Origin: Neurospora tetrasperma FGSC 2508
Taxonomy: Eukaryota > Ascomycota > Sordariomycetes > Sordariales > Sordariaceae
Reading direction: 5' to 3'
Assembly (NCBI RefSeq): GCF_000213175.1
Contig: NW_009799099.1
Location: forward strand, 4,280,473 to 4,344,472
DNA length: 64,000 nt
The translations under genes were made by a program, and so were the position numbers. Positions 47,766 to 59,579 of this stretch are shown in pieces. Numbering within the stretch: position 1 is the stretch's first letter; the number at the start of each line of letters is the position of its first letter. The notes beneath the pieces were generated by a model. The model ran no database searches. It was not told the origin of the DNA and saw nothing but the letters and a program-made list of their open reading frames with translations.

Positions 47766-49066
47766 TACTAGATTTTCTGTGTGAGGGATTTTCCCAATAT
47801 AGAGCTCTATACAATATATAGTCTGCACCCTCTATTAAATTAATACCCCTGCTCGTACCCGTATTCTATAATTAAGAATCTTATATGTAATAATTACTAA
47901 TTAAAGTAATCCGGGTAGATATAGTACAGCAATTACCTACCAAAATAAATAAAGTAATACAACGCAATGTAATAATATCTACTTCTATTGATTTTAAGAC
48001 TGTTAGCGAGGTTATCTTTAATAAATTTGAAGATTAGTATCTTTGGGAGAAGGGATTTAAAGATAAGGTTTTTAATAAGGAGCTCTAGTCTTTTATTAAC
48101 CCGGATCTCGAAAAGCGAATCCCTTAGCCTACTACTCCTATTAAACTACTAATTACTAATTTTTAAGAATTTTTTAAAGATATTTAAATTTAGTAATAGA
48201 TTTTTAAAACTACAAAAGTAAACGATAGCCCCCCAGTAGTTGATACCCGGCTATTTTAAATTACCCGGTTAACTATAATCCCGGCCTAGACCCTAATATT
48301 TATTTAAGCTTTAACTCCTCTTAATCCGCCCGTAAAGGTCTCCTTTACTACTAAGCGCCTAAGCTTTATATTTAAGTCTAATTTTTATAATTATAAAGCG
48401 GCTCTAATTAATTACCGCTATAAAAAGAAGGATTAAAATAAATTTATTACTAATATTAATAATATTAAGAATTAGACAAAGAAGTATACTATAAAGAAGT
48501 TTTATTTAACCTACTTCCTAAAAACCAAAATTATTACTATTTAGTACAATAAATTCCGTACGTTGATTAGTTATAACCTAGTTAGAGTTTAAAATAACGC
48601 CCGCGCTAAATACTAGGAGAAGGTCCGCTTTACCTATACCCAAAAGAGTTAGATTACTTAATTTAAAGAATAGGAGGGGGTAATAACTATTAGCTAATAT
48701 TATAATATCGACGAATATATTAACCCTGAAAATTAGCGTTAAGACTTCTTTTATATAATAAACAAATTCCCCGGTTCTCTATTTATTATTTGGGCTATAG
48801 TATATTACTAAATTAAAAATAATAAACTTTATACTTTTATAAATATAGCTCGGGAATTTAAATAAGCGGTCCTTAAAGTATTTCTATTAAATAAGGGTCG
48901 TTCCTAAATCTATAAAGGTAATACGTTCGGAACGGCAATTATATATACAGAACATAATAGGAACGCTTCCAATAGCCCCCGGGACAATAGAAGTAAAAGG
49001 CTGGCCGGTAATTATTAAAATTATTAAAATTGTAATAAACGGTCGAAGAGGGCTTGCCCTACTTAT

Positions 49067-49405
49067 TGTAAGAGATCTACGAGGTATACACGCTGGTAGG
49101 CCTTAAAAAGAGCTTAAAATAATCGACAAAGAGGAAGAGGGAAGTCTGTACCCTACTAGTATAGAGCTTCCAACTAAATATACAAAATACAATAGGTATT
49201 AAAGGTGCTAGAAATGCTAAGAATGCTAAGGCTAGAAATGTGGCCCGTGCGGCTCCCGAGGGATGTACCCAATGGCACGCAGTGTATTTAGTACTAAGAC
49301 GGCTAACGGCAGCTGACTAGCCCGTACACTCAATTAGATAGTACGCTTAGTTTATATTGGGTACTAGCTAGGTAAATAATACCCCTAGGCGCTAGCCCCA
49401 TAACA
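49067..49405 (+). repeat. Left LTR of the nested element
   Basis: 339 bp, TGTAAG to ATAACA, the same length as the right copy but diverged mostly by C/T and G/A differences, as RIP would produce. Confidence 0.85.
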
Positions 49406-51004
49406 TTACTTCCTACCTCTCCCTTCGAAAAATAGCTAGAAATATTATATATAAGAAAGAATCCAAGCGCTCTAATACCCCCGGCGTACTCCTGAGTACT
49501 CCCAATTCTTTACTACCTGGGTTTTTATAAGAGAAAATAATTGAATAAATAATTAACAGCCGAATCACTCGAACATATCTCCCCAAGAAAGTCCTATTTA
49601 TTACTTTAATACCTATTATTTATATATACGCTAGTACCAGCTCTATTTACCCCCAGGCTATACGGTAGCTACCATGCCGGGCATCCTCCAAATGCCCTAT
49701 AACGCCCAATTCCATTTAACTATAAAGACTATTATCCTATTATTTCCTATCCTTAGTAATAATAGTACGTAGTGTATATACTTTTAGTAAGATTCGCTAC
49801 TACCTTATATGCTAATAGGGTACGTACGGCCTTCCTAGGCCGGAAATTTCTAGAATTTAGCCGAATTTCTATTAGGAGCCCTAGTACCCTTTGGGTTTTA
49901 TTAGGCCAATATCTATACTACCTTAGTACTTATTACCATTATTATTAATTTCATTATTTTCCTCCGGGCCCCATTCCAATTCTAGAGCAACCCGGATATA
50001 CTAAATTTAGACCTTTTACTTACAATCCTTAACCTAATAGGAAAGCAAGCCGTAAACCGTATAGGTACTTTTCTTCTTCTACTTCTTTTACTATATTTCC
50101 GTTAGACTGTTACTATTATAGTTGCTAGAGCTCCCTACCGGGGCAAGCCGAGCCCGGGTAATAGCAATATTTATCGATTCCCCCTTATTGATATAGACGG
50201 CAGTATTAGAGTACTCTGTACTATTCTTTCTAAGGAAATTATTACTATTAAAGCATTTCAAAAATACGCAAAGCTCCGAATAGGAATTTAGAGCTTCCGG
50301 CCGTTTATAGAAGCGCCCGAGCTATTAATTATTTAAGGAGGATATTAACGAGTTAATAATAGCCTAATTTAATTATATATTAACTTTAGCTCAGTAAAAG
50401 ATTTCTTTAAGGCGGATAAAAAAGTAGGATATAGACTCTCGAAACTTCTATTGCAAGGTAAAGAGCTTAAGGCCAGCTTTCTTATTTTGGTTAACTTCTT
50501 TATAATTAACTTAGAGCTTTTTAAGAAGCCCAGCCGGCGTCCGGTTGGTTAGAGACTACGTAAAGGAGAAGAGAGTCCGGCGGATAGCGGGTAAAAGGTT
50601 AGAATAAAAGTAGTAAAATTAAGCTTCTAAATTACTAATAGTGCGGCTATTAATGTAAAATTTAGCCTCGGCCGTATAAATCTACGAATCTAACTCTTTT
50701 TTATCATCGGTATATTTATTTAAGTACGGGAGCACCAATTTTAAGGTGCTGGAGGACTTGGTTCTAAAAGCTTTTAAAGTAGCTAGTTTGTTAACTAGAA
50801 CTTAAATAGCTGTAGCGAACTATTATTAGCATTCGAAAGTATTCTAAACCTACGGAATTAAAATTATAGTAGTATAGTAAGGTAAAAAAAAAGGGGTTAG
50901 TAGTTGGAATATTCTTTGGTAATTGGAGAAGATCGGTATAGCGGCGAATATATTAGAGACTATTAGGGAATTAGAGAAAGATTAAAAAAGAGGGTTGACT
51001 ATAA

Positions 51005-51343
51005 TATAAGGGATCTACGAGGTATATACGTAGGTAGGCCTTGAAAAGAGTTTAAAATAATCGATAAAGAGGAAGAGGGAAGTTTGTGCCCTACTGGTAC
51101 AGAGCTTCCAGCTAAATATACAAAATACAGTAAGCATCGAAGGTACTAGAAATACCAAGAATACTAAGGCCAGAAATGTGGCCCGTGCAGCTCCCGAGGG
51201 ATGCACCCAATAGCACGCAGTGTATCTAGCGCTAAGACAGCTAACGGCAGCCGACTGGCCCGTACACCCAACTAGAGGGCACACCTGGCTTACACTGGGT
51301 GCTAGCTAGGCAAATAATACCCTTGGGCGCTAGCCCTATGATA
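51005..51343 (+). repeat. Right LTR of the nested element
   Basis: 339 bp, aligned without length change to the left copy; less AT-shifted than the left. An 89-codon open frame on the minus strand here is a by-product of the repeat, not a gene. Confidence 0.85.
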
Positions 51344-52280
51344 CTTATAAATATATAAATTATAAGCTTAAATATTATTAATATATTATCCCAACGAACT
51401 AATTAGAAGATTTTAGAGAAAACTAGTATATACGTAAGCGAATTAATAAAAATTATTAAAAAGACCCTAAGCTTATAAATAAAATCCGAGAGATCTTAAA
51501 AGACAATACCGTTAAGAAGACTAATAAATCCTACTAAAATAACGTTAGTAGTTTTTAACTCAACGGCCGGCGGGTTAGTAGTATACGTTGCGAAGCGAAT
51601 TTCTTAGTACTAAAACCCTATAAAAATAAATTAAAGTACCTACTAAGAGACTTAGCGATTCTTAATTTAGGTATAATAATTTATATTTTTAATAAGGCCG
51701 GTCGGTTTAAAAGTTTTAAATTAATAAAAGAAGGAGACTACATTTAGGTAGGAAATAAGTCTATTACAATTGAAGGATACAGTTTAATCTACCTAATACT
51801 AAGTAACAACGAAGGATCCCCTATTAGTCTTAAATTTAACAATATTACATTTATACCTGGGATAGTATACAATTTAGTATCTCTAAGAAGGTTATTAGAA
51901 AAAGAATTGTATTAGAATTAATTATTTAATTTAGGATACCTTCGCTTCCACTTAAATAATAATTATTTTTTCTATCTTCTTTTAGAATTTAATTAATTTA
52001 TATTAGAATATATACCCTTTGAAATATGTATTAACTAATCCTCTTTTTACGTACAATCTTACTAATTTACTAGTAAGACCATTAGAAAGTTTTAAAAAGG
52101 TAATACTTTGCGTTAGTATCTTCGCCTTAGTTACCCGGGACTAAAAACCTTAGCTTAACTAATAAATAGAGAATATGGAATATATTTAAAGGGCCCCAAT
52201 CTCGTTTATTATAATTTTTATATAGTAATTAAAATAAAGCACTAAGTATATAAAAAGGTTTATAATACGCTAGAAGGTTC

Positions 52281-52664
52281 TATATTACAAACTTAAGGCA
52301 AGCATACGGGCCAACCAGACTATCGGTAGTACAAGCAACCTAAAAAGGCTAGTTCGTATAATTATAGGCTAGGGTAGGGTTAAGAAAAGCGTCGGAGATA
52401 GGGCTTACATTAGTAAATTAATTCCGGGCTTATACTAGTAAGCCAGTTCCGGGCTTACGCTAGTAAACTAATTCCGAACTTACAATAGTAAATTAACGCC
52501 GGACTTATAGAGTAAACTAATATTATAATAATATAAGTAAGTTAATTATAGAATAAACGATATAGGAAGTATAAAAGGACGATTAGAGAATTTAAATTAT
52601 TAGATAGTTCAATAGTAATTAATATAATTTAATTATTATTATTAAAATTAGTATCACAAATATA
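52281..52664 (+). mobile_element. Possible 5' LTR/leader of the + strand Ty3/gypsy relic
   Basis: AT-rich sequence between the copia relic and the younger chromovirus. It holds a 25-bp tandem array, a TATAAAAGG box (near 52570) and a TATCACA end (near 52650), which together look like an LTR promoter. The sequence on the far side of the inserted chromovirus continues into a + strand gypsy gag. This assignment is inference; the left edge is not defined. Confidence 0.35.
52401..52523. repeat. 25-bp tandem repeat, nearly five copies
   Basis: Units at 52401, 52426, 52451, 52476 and a degenerate one at 52501, consensus near GGGCTTACRCTAGTAAACTA followed by ATTCC. Differences between units are mostly transitions, consistent with RIP acting after the array formed. 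Confidence 0.85.
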
Positions 52665-52669
52665 TTTAT

Positions 52670-52886
52670 TGTCACGGCGAACAGAGGGAAGGAATGCGAC
52701 AATGCGACAATGACCCTACTATTGAATGAAGATCGAAAGATGAAGAAGAAAGAAAACTAAGATACAAAGATGGATTTGCAGTGCGAAGGATATAGATCCT
52801 GTGCGCTGCCAAGAACCTTGCAGTGGGTCCGTCAGGGCCACTGCGTGAATGACCAGAATGACCAGCGGCTGAGCCGCGCCGTCACA
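52670..52886 (-). repeat. 3' LTR of the chromovirus
   Basis: 217 bp, base-for-base the same as 59580-59796 as read by eye. Confidence 0.93.
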
Positions 52887-52971
52887 TCACCCCCCCCTTA
52901 AGAAAAGACTCGCCTCGAGTCTTGTACCTGAATAACCGGAAAGAAACAAAAACAAAAAAAAAAAAAGAAAG

Positions 52972-53095
52972 AAAAAAAATCGAGTGCGCGCACACTGATT
53001 TGAACCGATGACCTTCCCGGCAGAGGGCACATACCTTCGTAGTAGCCAACACAATGCCTTTGGGGTGCCAACCCATCGCACACTGCGCCAACGTC
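52972..53095 (-). other. tRNA-like / pol III promoter-like segment in the 3' region of the chromovirus
   Basis: On the minus strand an A-box-like TGGCGCAGTGTG (53079-53090) is followed about 70 nt later by a perfect B-box GGTTCAAATC (52997-53006) and then a run of eight T (52972-52979), a pol III terminator. Stems do not fold into a good tRNA, so it may be a captured, decayed tRNA gene or a SINE-like piece. Confidence 0.35.
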
Positions 53096-53389
53096 CCAAT
53101 CGTGGTTCCATTTATTGATTGAGAACTTGTACGAGCCGCTTATCATAGCACGCATGAACCCTCTTCCTTTCCAGAGAATCACAATGCTTCGCATTACGCT
53201 TATTTCCTCCTCGCACGTGGGGATCGTCTGCGGATTCCCACTCCCTTGGGGATGTCATCCTCCTCGTGATCTTTCAAGAACTTATCTTCCGCTGCCGCAT
53301 CTAACCATGTCTGCAGCCTCAAGGGTGGGCCTGGTGCCGTAGGGTTTTGGTCATGGTATACTTTCACCGCTACCGCGGCGTTCTTGAAG

Positions 53390-56300
53390 TTCCCTGCTGG
53401 CTACTACTTCGGGTCTGGATCCCAACCTCGCCATTGGACCTAATATTCCAGCTTCCCATAGTGCAATCTAGCAGCCACAATATAATCGACTTCCCACTCC
53501 TCCTCAGCATCATTCACGATTTCTCCCGCCGGCTGTGGTGCCTCTTGTCCCGGAAGCGGGTTGTCTGGATATTTGCGGAGGCGGTCTGGAGGAAACTGGT
53601 TTGTGAGCCTCCACTCGGTCGGCAGGTCTAGTCGGTATGCGTGGCCGACCTTCCCAATGATCTTGAATGCTTGCCGAGTCTTCGGAAAATCCAGCTTATC
53701 GCTTGGGCGGCCCTCTGTTGACCAATTTTTCTTGATGATAAAGACACGGTCCCCCACATCAAAGTCTGGGTCCCTCCGGTGCTTATTGGCTTGCACCGCT
53801 TGCTTTCGTTGTGCCTGAACGATTGCGTCGCGGGCCTTGTCGATATATCCTTGGATTCGAACAGCCGCATCTCGGGCGTCTTGTCGCGACAGTCGCTCAG
53901 CCGTAGGTAGGTCTTCAAGTGAAGTGGACGTTTTCCAATCGGTAAAGGAGGGCATTGGAAAGCCAAACATGACTTCGTGAGGTTGCAGCCCAGTGCTTTC
54001 ATGGTACAATCCGTTTTGTGCGAAATCTATAGCAGGGACTAGGTCTGACCAGTTATCCTGAGCATGATTGACGAACGGGCGCAATCGTTGGTCTAGGTAT
54101 TCATGTAAGTTCTCGACTTGTCCCGCGGTTTGGGAGTGTCCCGGCGACGCAAAGGTCCACTTTACGCCTACAATGTTGGACATCTCTTGACTGAAGGATG
54201 ACTTAAATTGCGGTCCCTGGTCGCTCACTACTTCTTGGGGAGGTCCGAAAATCCGGAACGGGCCCTAATAATACAGCCAACAGGCTTCTTTGCCGGTGAC
54301 GTTGCTCTTGCATGGGATAAGCCAGCTAGCCTTAGACAGCGGGTCAATAATACTGAAGATATTATCAAAGCCGTGTTTGTCCATGGGCATCTTTTTAAAG
54401 TCGATGAACACCCGGCGCCACGGTCTGTTTTGCACTTCCGTGGGCTGAAGCTTGCCCGGCGCCTTGTCTCGGGCGTGCTTTGAGGCATGACACGTCACAC
54501 AGTTTGCCACATAACGGTCAACATCGCCCGATAATCCGGGCCACCAGTATTTAACAGCAACGAATTTCCTAGTTTTGTTTCTTCCGGGATGGGCGGTAAC
54601 GATCCCATCGTGGCATTCTCGTATAGCCTGAGTTCGAAGATTCCCCTGTTCCGGAACCACCAGCCGGCCTTAGTACAGCAAGGTCTGACCTTGTAGCATT
54701 ATGAACCCGGAGTCTTGCTCTTCTGCTTTTTGGCGGTATCCTTCGAGCTCGGGGCATTCTTTGTTCGCTTGCAACAGATTCGCTACCAACTCGTATCCTG
54801 TGCCGGTCAGGCGGGCATCTTCTGACACGTCCAGAGTACAGATTCGTGTGGTTGCGTGAGGTGGTGCTGACGATCGCTCGTTCTCCCCCCTTCCCGGCGC
54901 CTCCAAGGGCTTGAACAGTCGTATATAGCGCTGAGCGTCCTTCTTGTCTTTCTGTGTCCTGAGGTCTTCGGCCTTTCGTGACAAGGCATCGGCGGCCGCA
55001 TTGTCTTTTCCGGGACGATACGTAATGTGGAAGTTGTACTGGGACAGCGTTTCCGCCCAGGCTGCCTGCCTGGAGTTCAGGAGCCTCTTTGTACTGAAAT
55101 ACTTAAGGGCTTCGTAATCCGTGAAAATCGTGAACGGTCCCTGCTGTAAGCCGACCAGTTCCGCTCGCCAACAGAGAAGTCCTCTCATCACAGTTAGTAT
55201 TTCCTTGTTATAGATAGGGTAATTGTGTTTAGCGCCCTGCATTGTCTCGGAGTAGAAAGTAATAGGGTGCCATCCGTCCTCATGCTCTTGCGACAGTACG
55301 CCGGCCAGCACACCATCAGATGCATCAGTTTCCATCCTTGTAATCCTCCCATATTCAAAATGGGCTAATACTGGAGCGTCGAGCAGCCTTCGTTTTAACT
55401 CGTCGAATGCGGCCTGGCAATTAGGGGACCAGTGGAAGACTTCGCCTTTCTTGGTTAACTTCGTTAACGGCTTGGCGATTCTCCCATATTCGCGTACGAA
55501 TTTTCGATAGAAGTTGCAGAATCTAAGGAAGGATTGTACGCCCTTGACCGTAGTTGGCTGTTGCCATTCCTTAACCACCGCCACCTTAGCAGGGTCTACT
55601 GATACTCCATTGACGCCGATGATGAATCCCAAGAACTTGGTTTTTTGTACGTGGAATTTATACTTGTCCAAGTCCGTTTGGAGGCCTGCTTTCTGTAGTC
55701 GATGGAGGATTTTCAATACGTGGTCCTTGTGCTCTTCTAACGTATTTGAAAAAATAAGGATATTATCGATATATGTATTGTAGAAGTTATCCAAATACCC
55801 TATCAAAGCGTTATTGATGTACCGTTGGAAGGTGGATAGCCCGTTGGTAAGGCTAAACGGTAGGACCTTGTATTTGTATGCGCTATATTGAATTCTGAAG
55901 GTAGTAAGCTCTTCGTCGTCCGGGTGCATCCTTATACGGTGAAATGCTTATTGAATATCAATTTTCGTAAAGAATTTTGCTTGGGAGATCCTTGCTAAAG
56001 TTTCCTCAATTAGGGGGAGAGGATATCGGTCCTTCTTGGTTATGGTATTCAGTTTCCGGTAGTCTATGCAAAATCGTAGTTTCCCGTTTGGCTTTGGGAC
56101 AAAGAGAATCGGGGCGGCCCAGGGGGCTGCGCTGCTTTCTATAAAGCCTTTATTGAGGTTTTCGACGATATAAAGGCGATATGCCTCCAATTCGTCCGCA
56201 CTCATTTTGTATAGCGGGCTATACCCCAAATCGTCCGGGCGGCTACCCTCATATAGCTCGATGCGATAGTTACTGTTGCCAGGCTTGGGCAGGGTATCGG

Positions 56301-57400
56301 ATTGCTTTTTGCTAAACACATCCAGGTATTGGTGACAGTACTCTGGGACTTTTTGTTTTACTTTCTCAAGAAGCTCTCCCTCTTCTTGATCAGGATGTTC
56401 CTCTGCTCGGCGCTCCTCGATAAAACGATCGATCTCGTAAAGGCTAGTAACACCAAGGTGGTCCTTCTTTACTATAGACATCAGGCCCACCGATCCAATG
56501 ATGGCCATGTCGGGCATGCGCTCTTTATACCAAGACACGCCTCGCCTCCATCGGAAGTATCCCTGGTCGTCCTTCTGGAGACCATTACTGCATCCTCCAT
56601 CCTACTGCTCCAGCTCCTTTTGATAATAACACAAGTCCTCCCTCAGATTCCTTTGGTGCTCACGCTGCATCTCCTTATCTGCCTTCTTTCCACCTAACGG
56701 AGTATCGGTGTCTTCGGATAAGACTTGCTCCATACGGGCCATCTCTCGCAACGCAGGATCCTGGGGTTGAGTCGAGTTTACGCGCTGTAAGATTCGGACG
56801 GGTCGCGACGACGACTGTGAGGGTGGCGTCGCCGATTGAGGTTCAGTCGTTAATAATGATTCCAATTGCTGTATCTTTTTCTTGACGGCTGTACTATCCC
56901 GGCGTCTCTTGTCCTCCTTCTCCATCCTAGCCTCTCTTTTCTCTATATCGGCCTGATGTACCGGGTTGGGGATACCAGTATCTTCCTCGATATGGATATC
57001 CCGTATCCATTCAGGATCCTTGGACCAGGATTCGTTAAATAATAGACAGCGGCGATAGCAGTCAATGCCAACCTCGTGGTGCTCGAACCACAATCGACCG
57101 ACGATTATGTCGTGATGTATGTCGGCGACGACTAACCATTCATTATATGCCGTACGGTGTTGAAGGGTTATGTTGGCCTTGAGCGCTCTGGTTATCTTTT
57201 TGGAGTTATCTCCTGCGAATGGTCCACCTATATAGGTAGGCTGGAATCGGTCATTTACTTCGGGGTTTAAGCACTTGATGATTTTTGCTGCTGTCTTTTC
57301 ACTGATCAAGATATGTGTAGTAGCTCTTGAGTCTATAATGGCTTCTTTAATGGTCAAGGATATTCTATTGCTACTTACTTTGGCTGTTAAGGCAAAAGGT
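53390..57400 (-). mobile_element. pol region of the chromovirus (PR-RT-RH-IN-chromodomain)
   Basis: Parts in order along the minus strand: protease-like near 57.3 kb; reverse transcriptase about 56.3-55.4 kb (for example FCIDYRKLNTITKKDRYPLP); RNase H about 55.3-55.0 kb; integrase zinc-binding part and core about 54.6-53.9 kb (for example SDQGPQFKSSFSQ); and a chromodomain-like segment near 53.45 kb (EWEVDYIVAARL). It carries several breaks. Confidence 0.88.
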
Positions 57401-57499
57401 TCACCTCCCAGATAGTTCTTTAAGAATTCCAGCTTTGTGCCTTTCGGTGGCTTTCCTTGCCGAAACCATATAGACTGTTCCCCTGAACAGGAGTCGGGT

Positions 57500-59423
57500 T
57501 CGTTCAGGGTGTCTAATTTTTTGAGTTGTCGTCTTCGGACTTCTCACCGGCCTTGTCCTCCGAATCGCTATCCTTGATGCCGTATCTGGCATAGACTGCC
57601 TGCAGACGAGCACGATAGTCGGTGTTAGAGGTGGCGCTTGCTATATTGCCCTTGTTCTGGACATTCTTGCTTGGACAGTCTTTGGCTCGATGTCCTTGCT
57701 CTTTGCAATTGAAACACATCCCCTTGCGGTACATGTCATCAATTTCCTCCTTGGACGGGGCCTTCTGGTTGGACGCGTTGGAATTACCTCCAGTCGATGA
57801 GGAGCCTCTTCCTCCACGTCCTCCCTGGTTTCCCCTACCCTTTGCACTAGCAGAGGTGTTCGACGTGGTAGACCGCTTAGCTACCTTCTGAGTGTACGCC
57901 ACTTGTTCAGCCGTCTTGACGTATCCGTCAAAGTCAATGGCGTCCAACGTAGCGTATAGAGCCATGCCCACTTGGAGCTCGGGAGAGAGACGACGATGGA
58001 AAGCTTCCTTCCATTGGGATTGAGCCAGTTGGCACTCGCCAGCAAGACGGACAAACTTGTTCTTGAAGATATGAAAGTCGTCCTGATATATACGCAATTT
58101 CTCAAAGTCCTCCACAACTTGGCGAGCAATATTCGGGTTATCATACTGTCGTTTGAGGTGAGCCATCAGCTCCTGGGATGTCTTGATTTGGTTAGGGTGG
58201 GTGTCACGAAGGTAGGGTTGTAAGTCTTTAGCGGTATAGCCGGCCAGGCGATTCTCAATGTAGGCTTGCTTGGCCTCGTCATCAGCAAAGTGATCGGTGT
58301 TGACCTTCAGCGTGTTGCCAACGAGTCGGTGCCAGACCTCGAAGGTCACCGTGTCCTTCGATTTGTCGTTGTGGTAAACGGGCGGGTCAGCAATCTTGGA
58401 CGACTTACCGCTTACAGTGGATACGGTGTGGACGGATCCGGCGGGGGTAGCGCTACGGCGGGTCGGGTCACGGACGAGGTCGGTGACGGTCTGGTTGAGA
58501 GAGTTGATTTCTTCTTTAGCTTTAGCTAGCTCGGCTTCGCGTGTGGTCAAGGTTGCCAACAGGTCTTCGACCATTTCGCTCTGAGCACGTGAATTGTTGT
58601 GGGGTTCGTTGGACGCCGGCTCGTGGGGAGCGTCAAACTCGGGCTCGATGCCCTCGGCGCGCAGGCGGCGAGCCTTCTCGCGATCAGCCTTGTCGATGGC
58701 CGCCTCAACACCCTCGGCGTGGCTGGCACGCCAGTCACCCTGATCGTTGTCATCAGTTTCCTCGACGGTGGTGCGGGGTTGCGTTCTGGGAGAAGTTTCG
58801 GTTTTGTCGGGTGCTCCGGCGTAAACCGACTTGAAGTGCAGAATCCAGTCGTTCAAGTCCGACAGGGCGCGACTGAGTCGCTGGGCAATAGTAAACACTT
58901 CCTCCTACTGTTTCTTATAGGCGAGCATCGCCAGAGCGCGTGCCTTCATCTCACGAAACATCACTTTGGGGTGTTTCTCAACTTCGCCAAGGAAATCCTC
59001 GAGACCCATCAAGTCGTTGAAACGGACGCGATCTGCGCCCATATCGAAGACGGGCTGAAACGGGAAGCAGGGTCCTTTGCTACCGACAGTGTAGCGCGTG
59101 GCCATCTCCTCAATCTTGGCTTGGAAGTCTTCGGCCATATCCTCAGTCGTATCAGGGAACTGAAGCTCCTGAATCTGGGGGAGCACATTAGCGACATAGT
59201 ACTCAAAGGTAGCATTCTCGGCTGCCTCGTCCTCGTCTTCAATGTTGTCGATGGTCGTGGCCGGAGTCTCATGAATGGTCGACACACGACGTTGTTCAAT
59301 GGACTTGCGGCTCAGACGGGTCTTTGCCACCGGGTCCTTCTGGTTCAATTTAGCGAAGTCAAAGGTGACCTCTTGAATGGCTTGTGCCTTCAGTTGGATG
59401 GCTTCCTCGGGGTCACGCGCCAT
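57500..59423 (-). mobile_element. gag region of the chromovirus
   Basis: Capsid-type region beginning near MARDPEEAIQLKAQ and ending with a CCHC zinc knuckle (CFNCKEQGHRAKDC) near 57.7 kb, followed by an acidic tail. It is not intact. Confidence 0.85.
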
Positions 59424-59569
59424 GGTTCTGGGAATCTGGGTTCAATCTTCTATTTGGGTCGATATTCGTATCGATGCGGGGTGCGGGCAACTGTCTTGTC
59501 GCGCGCGATCAATCTTCTGGGTTTTCTGGTGGGATGTTTTAGATCGTCCCCGATGAGTGTGTTTGATTG

Positions 59570-59579
59570 ATCTTTCGAT
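59570..59579 (-). other. Predicted self-primer binding site of the chromovirus
   Basis: On the element strand the ten bases directly after the 5' LTR are ATCGAAAGAT, exactly complementary to ATCTTTCGAT inside the LTR (59642-59651). No match to a tRNA 3' end is apparent. This is the layout of Tf1/sushi-group self-priming, in which the mRNA 5' end primes reverse transcription. Confidence 0.6.

Larger units (their letters stand above)
49067..51343 (+). mobile_element. Short LTR element (2,277 bp) nested in the copia relic
   Basis: Two 339-bp direct repeats (49067-49405 and 51005-51343) flank about 1.6 kb. The repeats start TG and end CA (the right copy carries RIP-type changes at both ends). 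The 5-bp target duplication CTTAT is intact at 49062-49066 and 51344-51348. A polypurine-like AAAAAAGAGGG lies shortly before the right repeat, supporting plus orientation. The interior is too short for a full gag-pol and shows no clear domain, so it is either a non-autonomous element or a heavily reduced one. It is thoroughly decayed. Confidence 0.8.
47766..52280 (+). mobile_element. Ty1/copia-type retrotransposon relic, RIP-mutated and interrupted
   Basis: An AT-rich fossil on the plus strand. Traces of gag (about 47.95-49.06 kb, including a zinc-knuckle-like stretch near 49.0 kb), a copia-type protease (about 51.6-51.9 kb, for example PGIVYNLVSLRRLL) and a GAG-pre-integrase-like stretch (about 52.1-52.2 kb) can be recognised. 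It is riddled with breaks, many dozens, and no integrase or reverse transcriptase part is evident before it gives way to other sequence. A 2.3-kb LTR element sits inside it. It is old relative to the insertions it carries. Ends are approximate. Confidence 0.7.

Noticed and set aside
51015-51284. 89-codon minus-strand frame with a hydrophobic stretch
   Set aside because: Lies wholly inside an LTR of a decayed element; the matching copy at 49.1-49.4 kb does not keep it open.
58599-59570. 323-codon plus-strand frame over the chromovirus gag
   Set aside because: Antisense shadow of the gag region; no independent motif.
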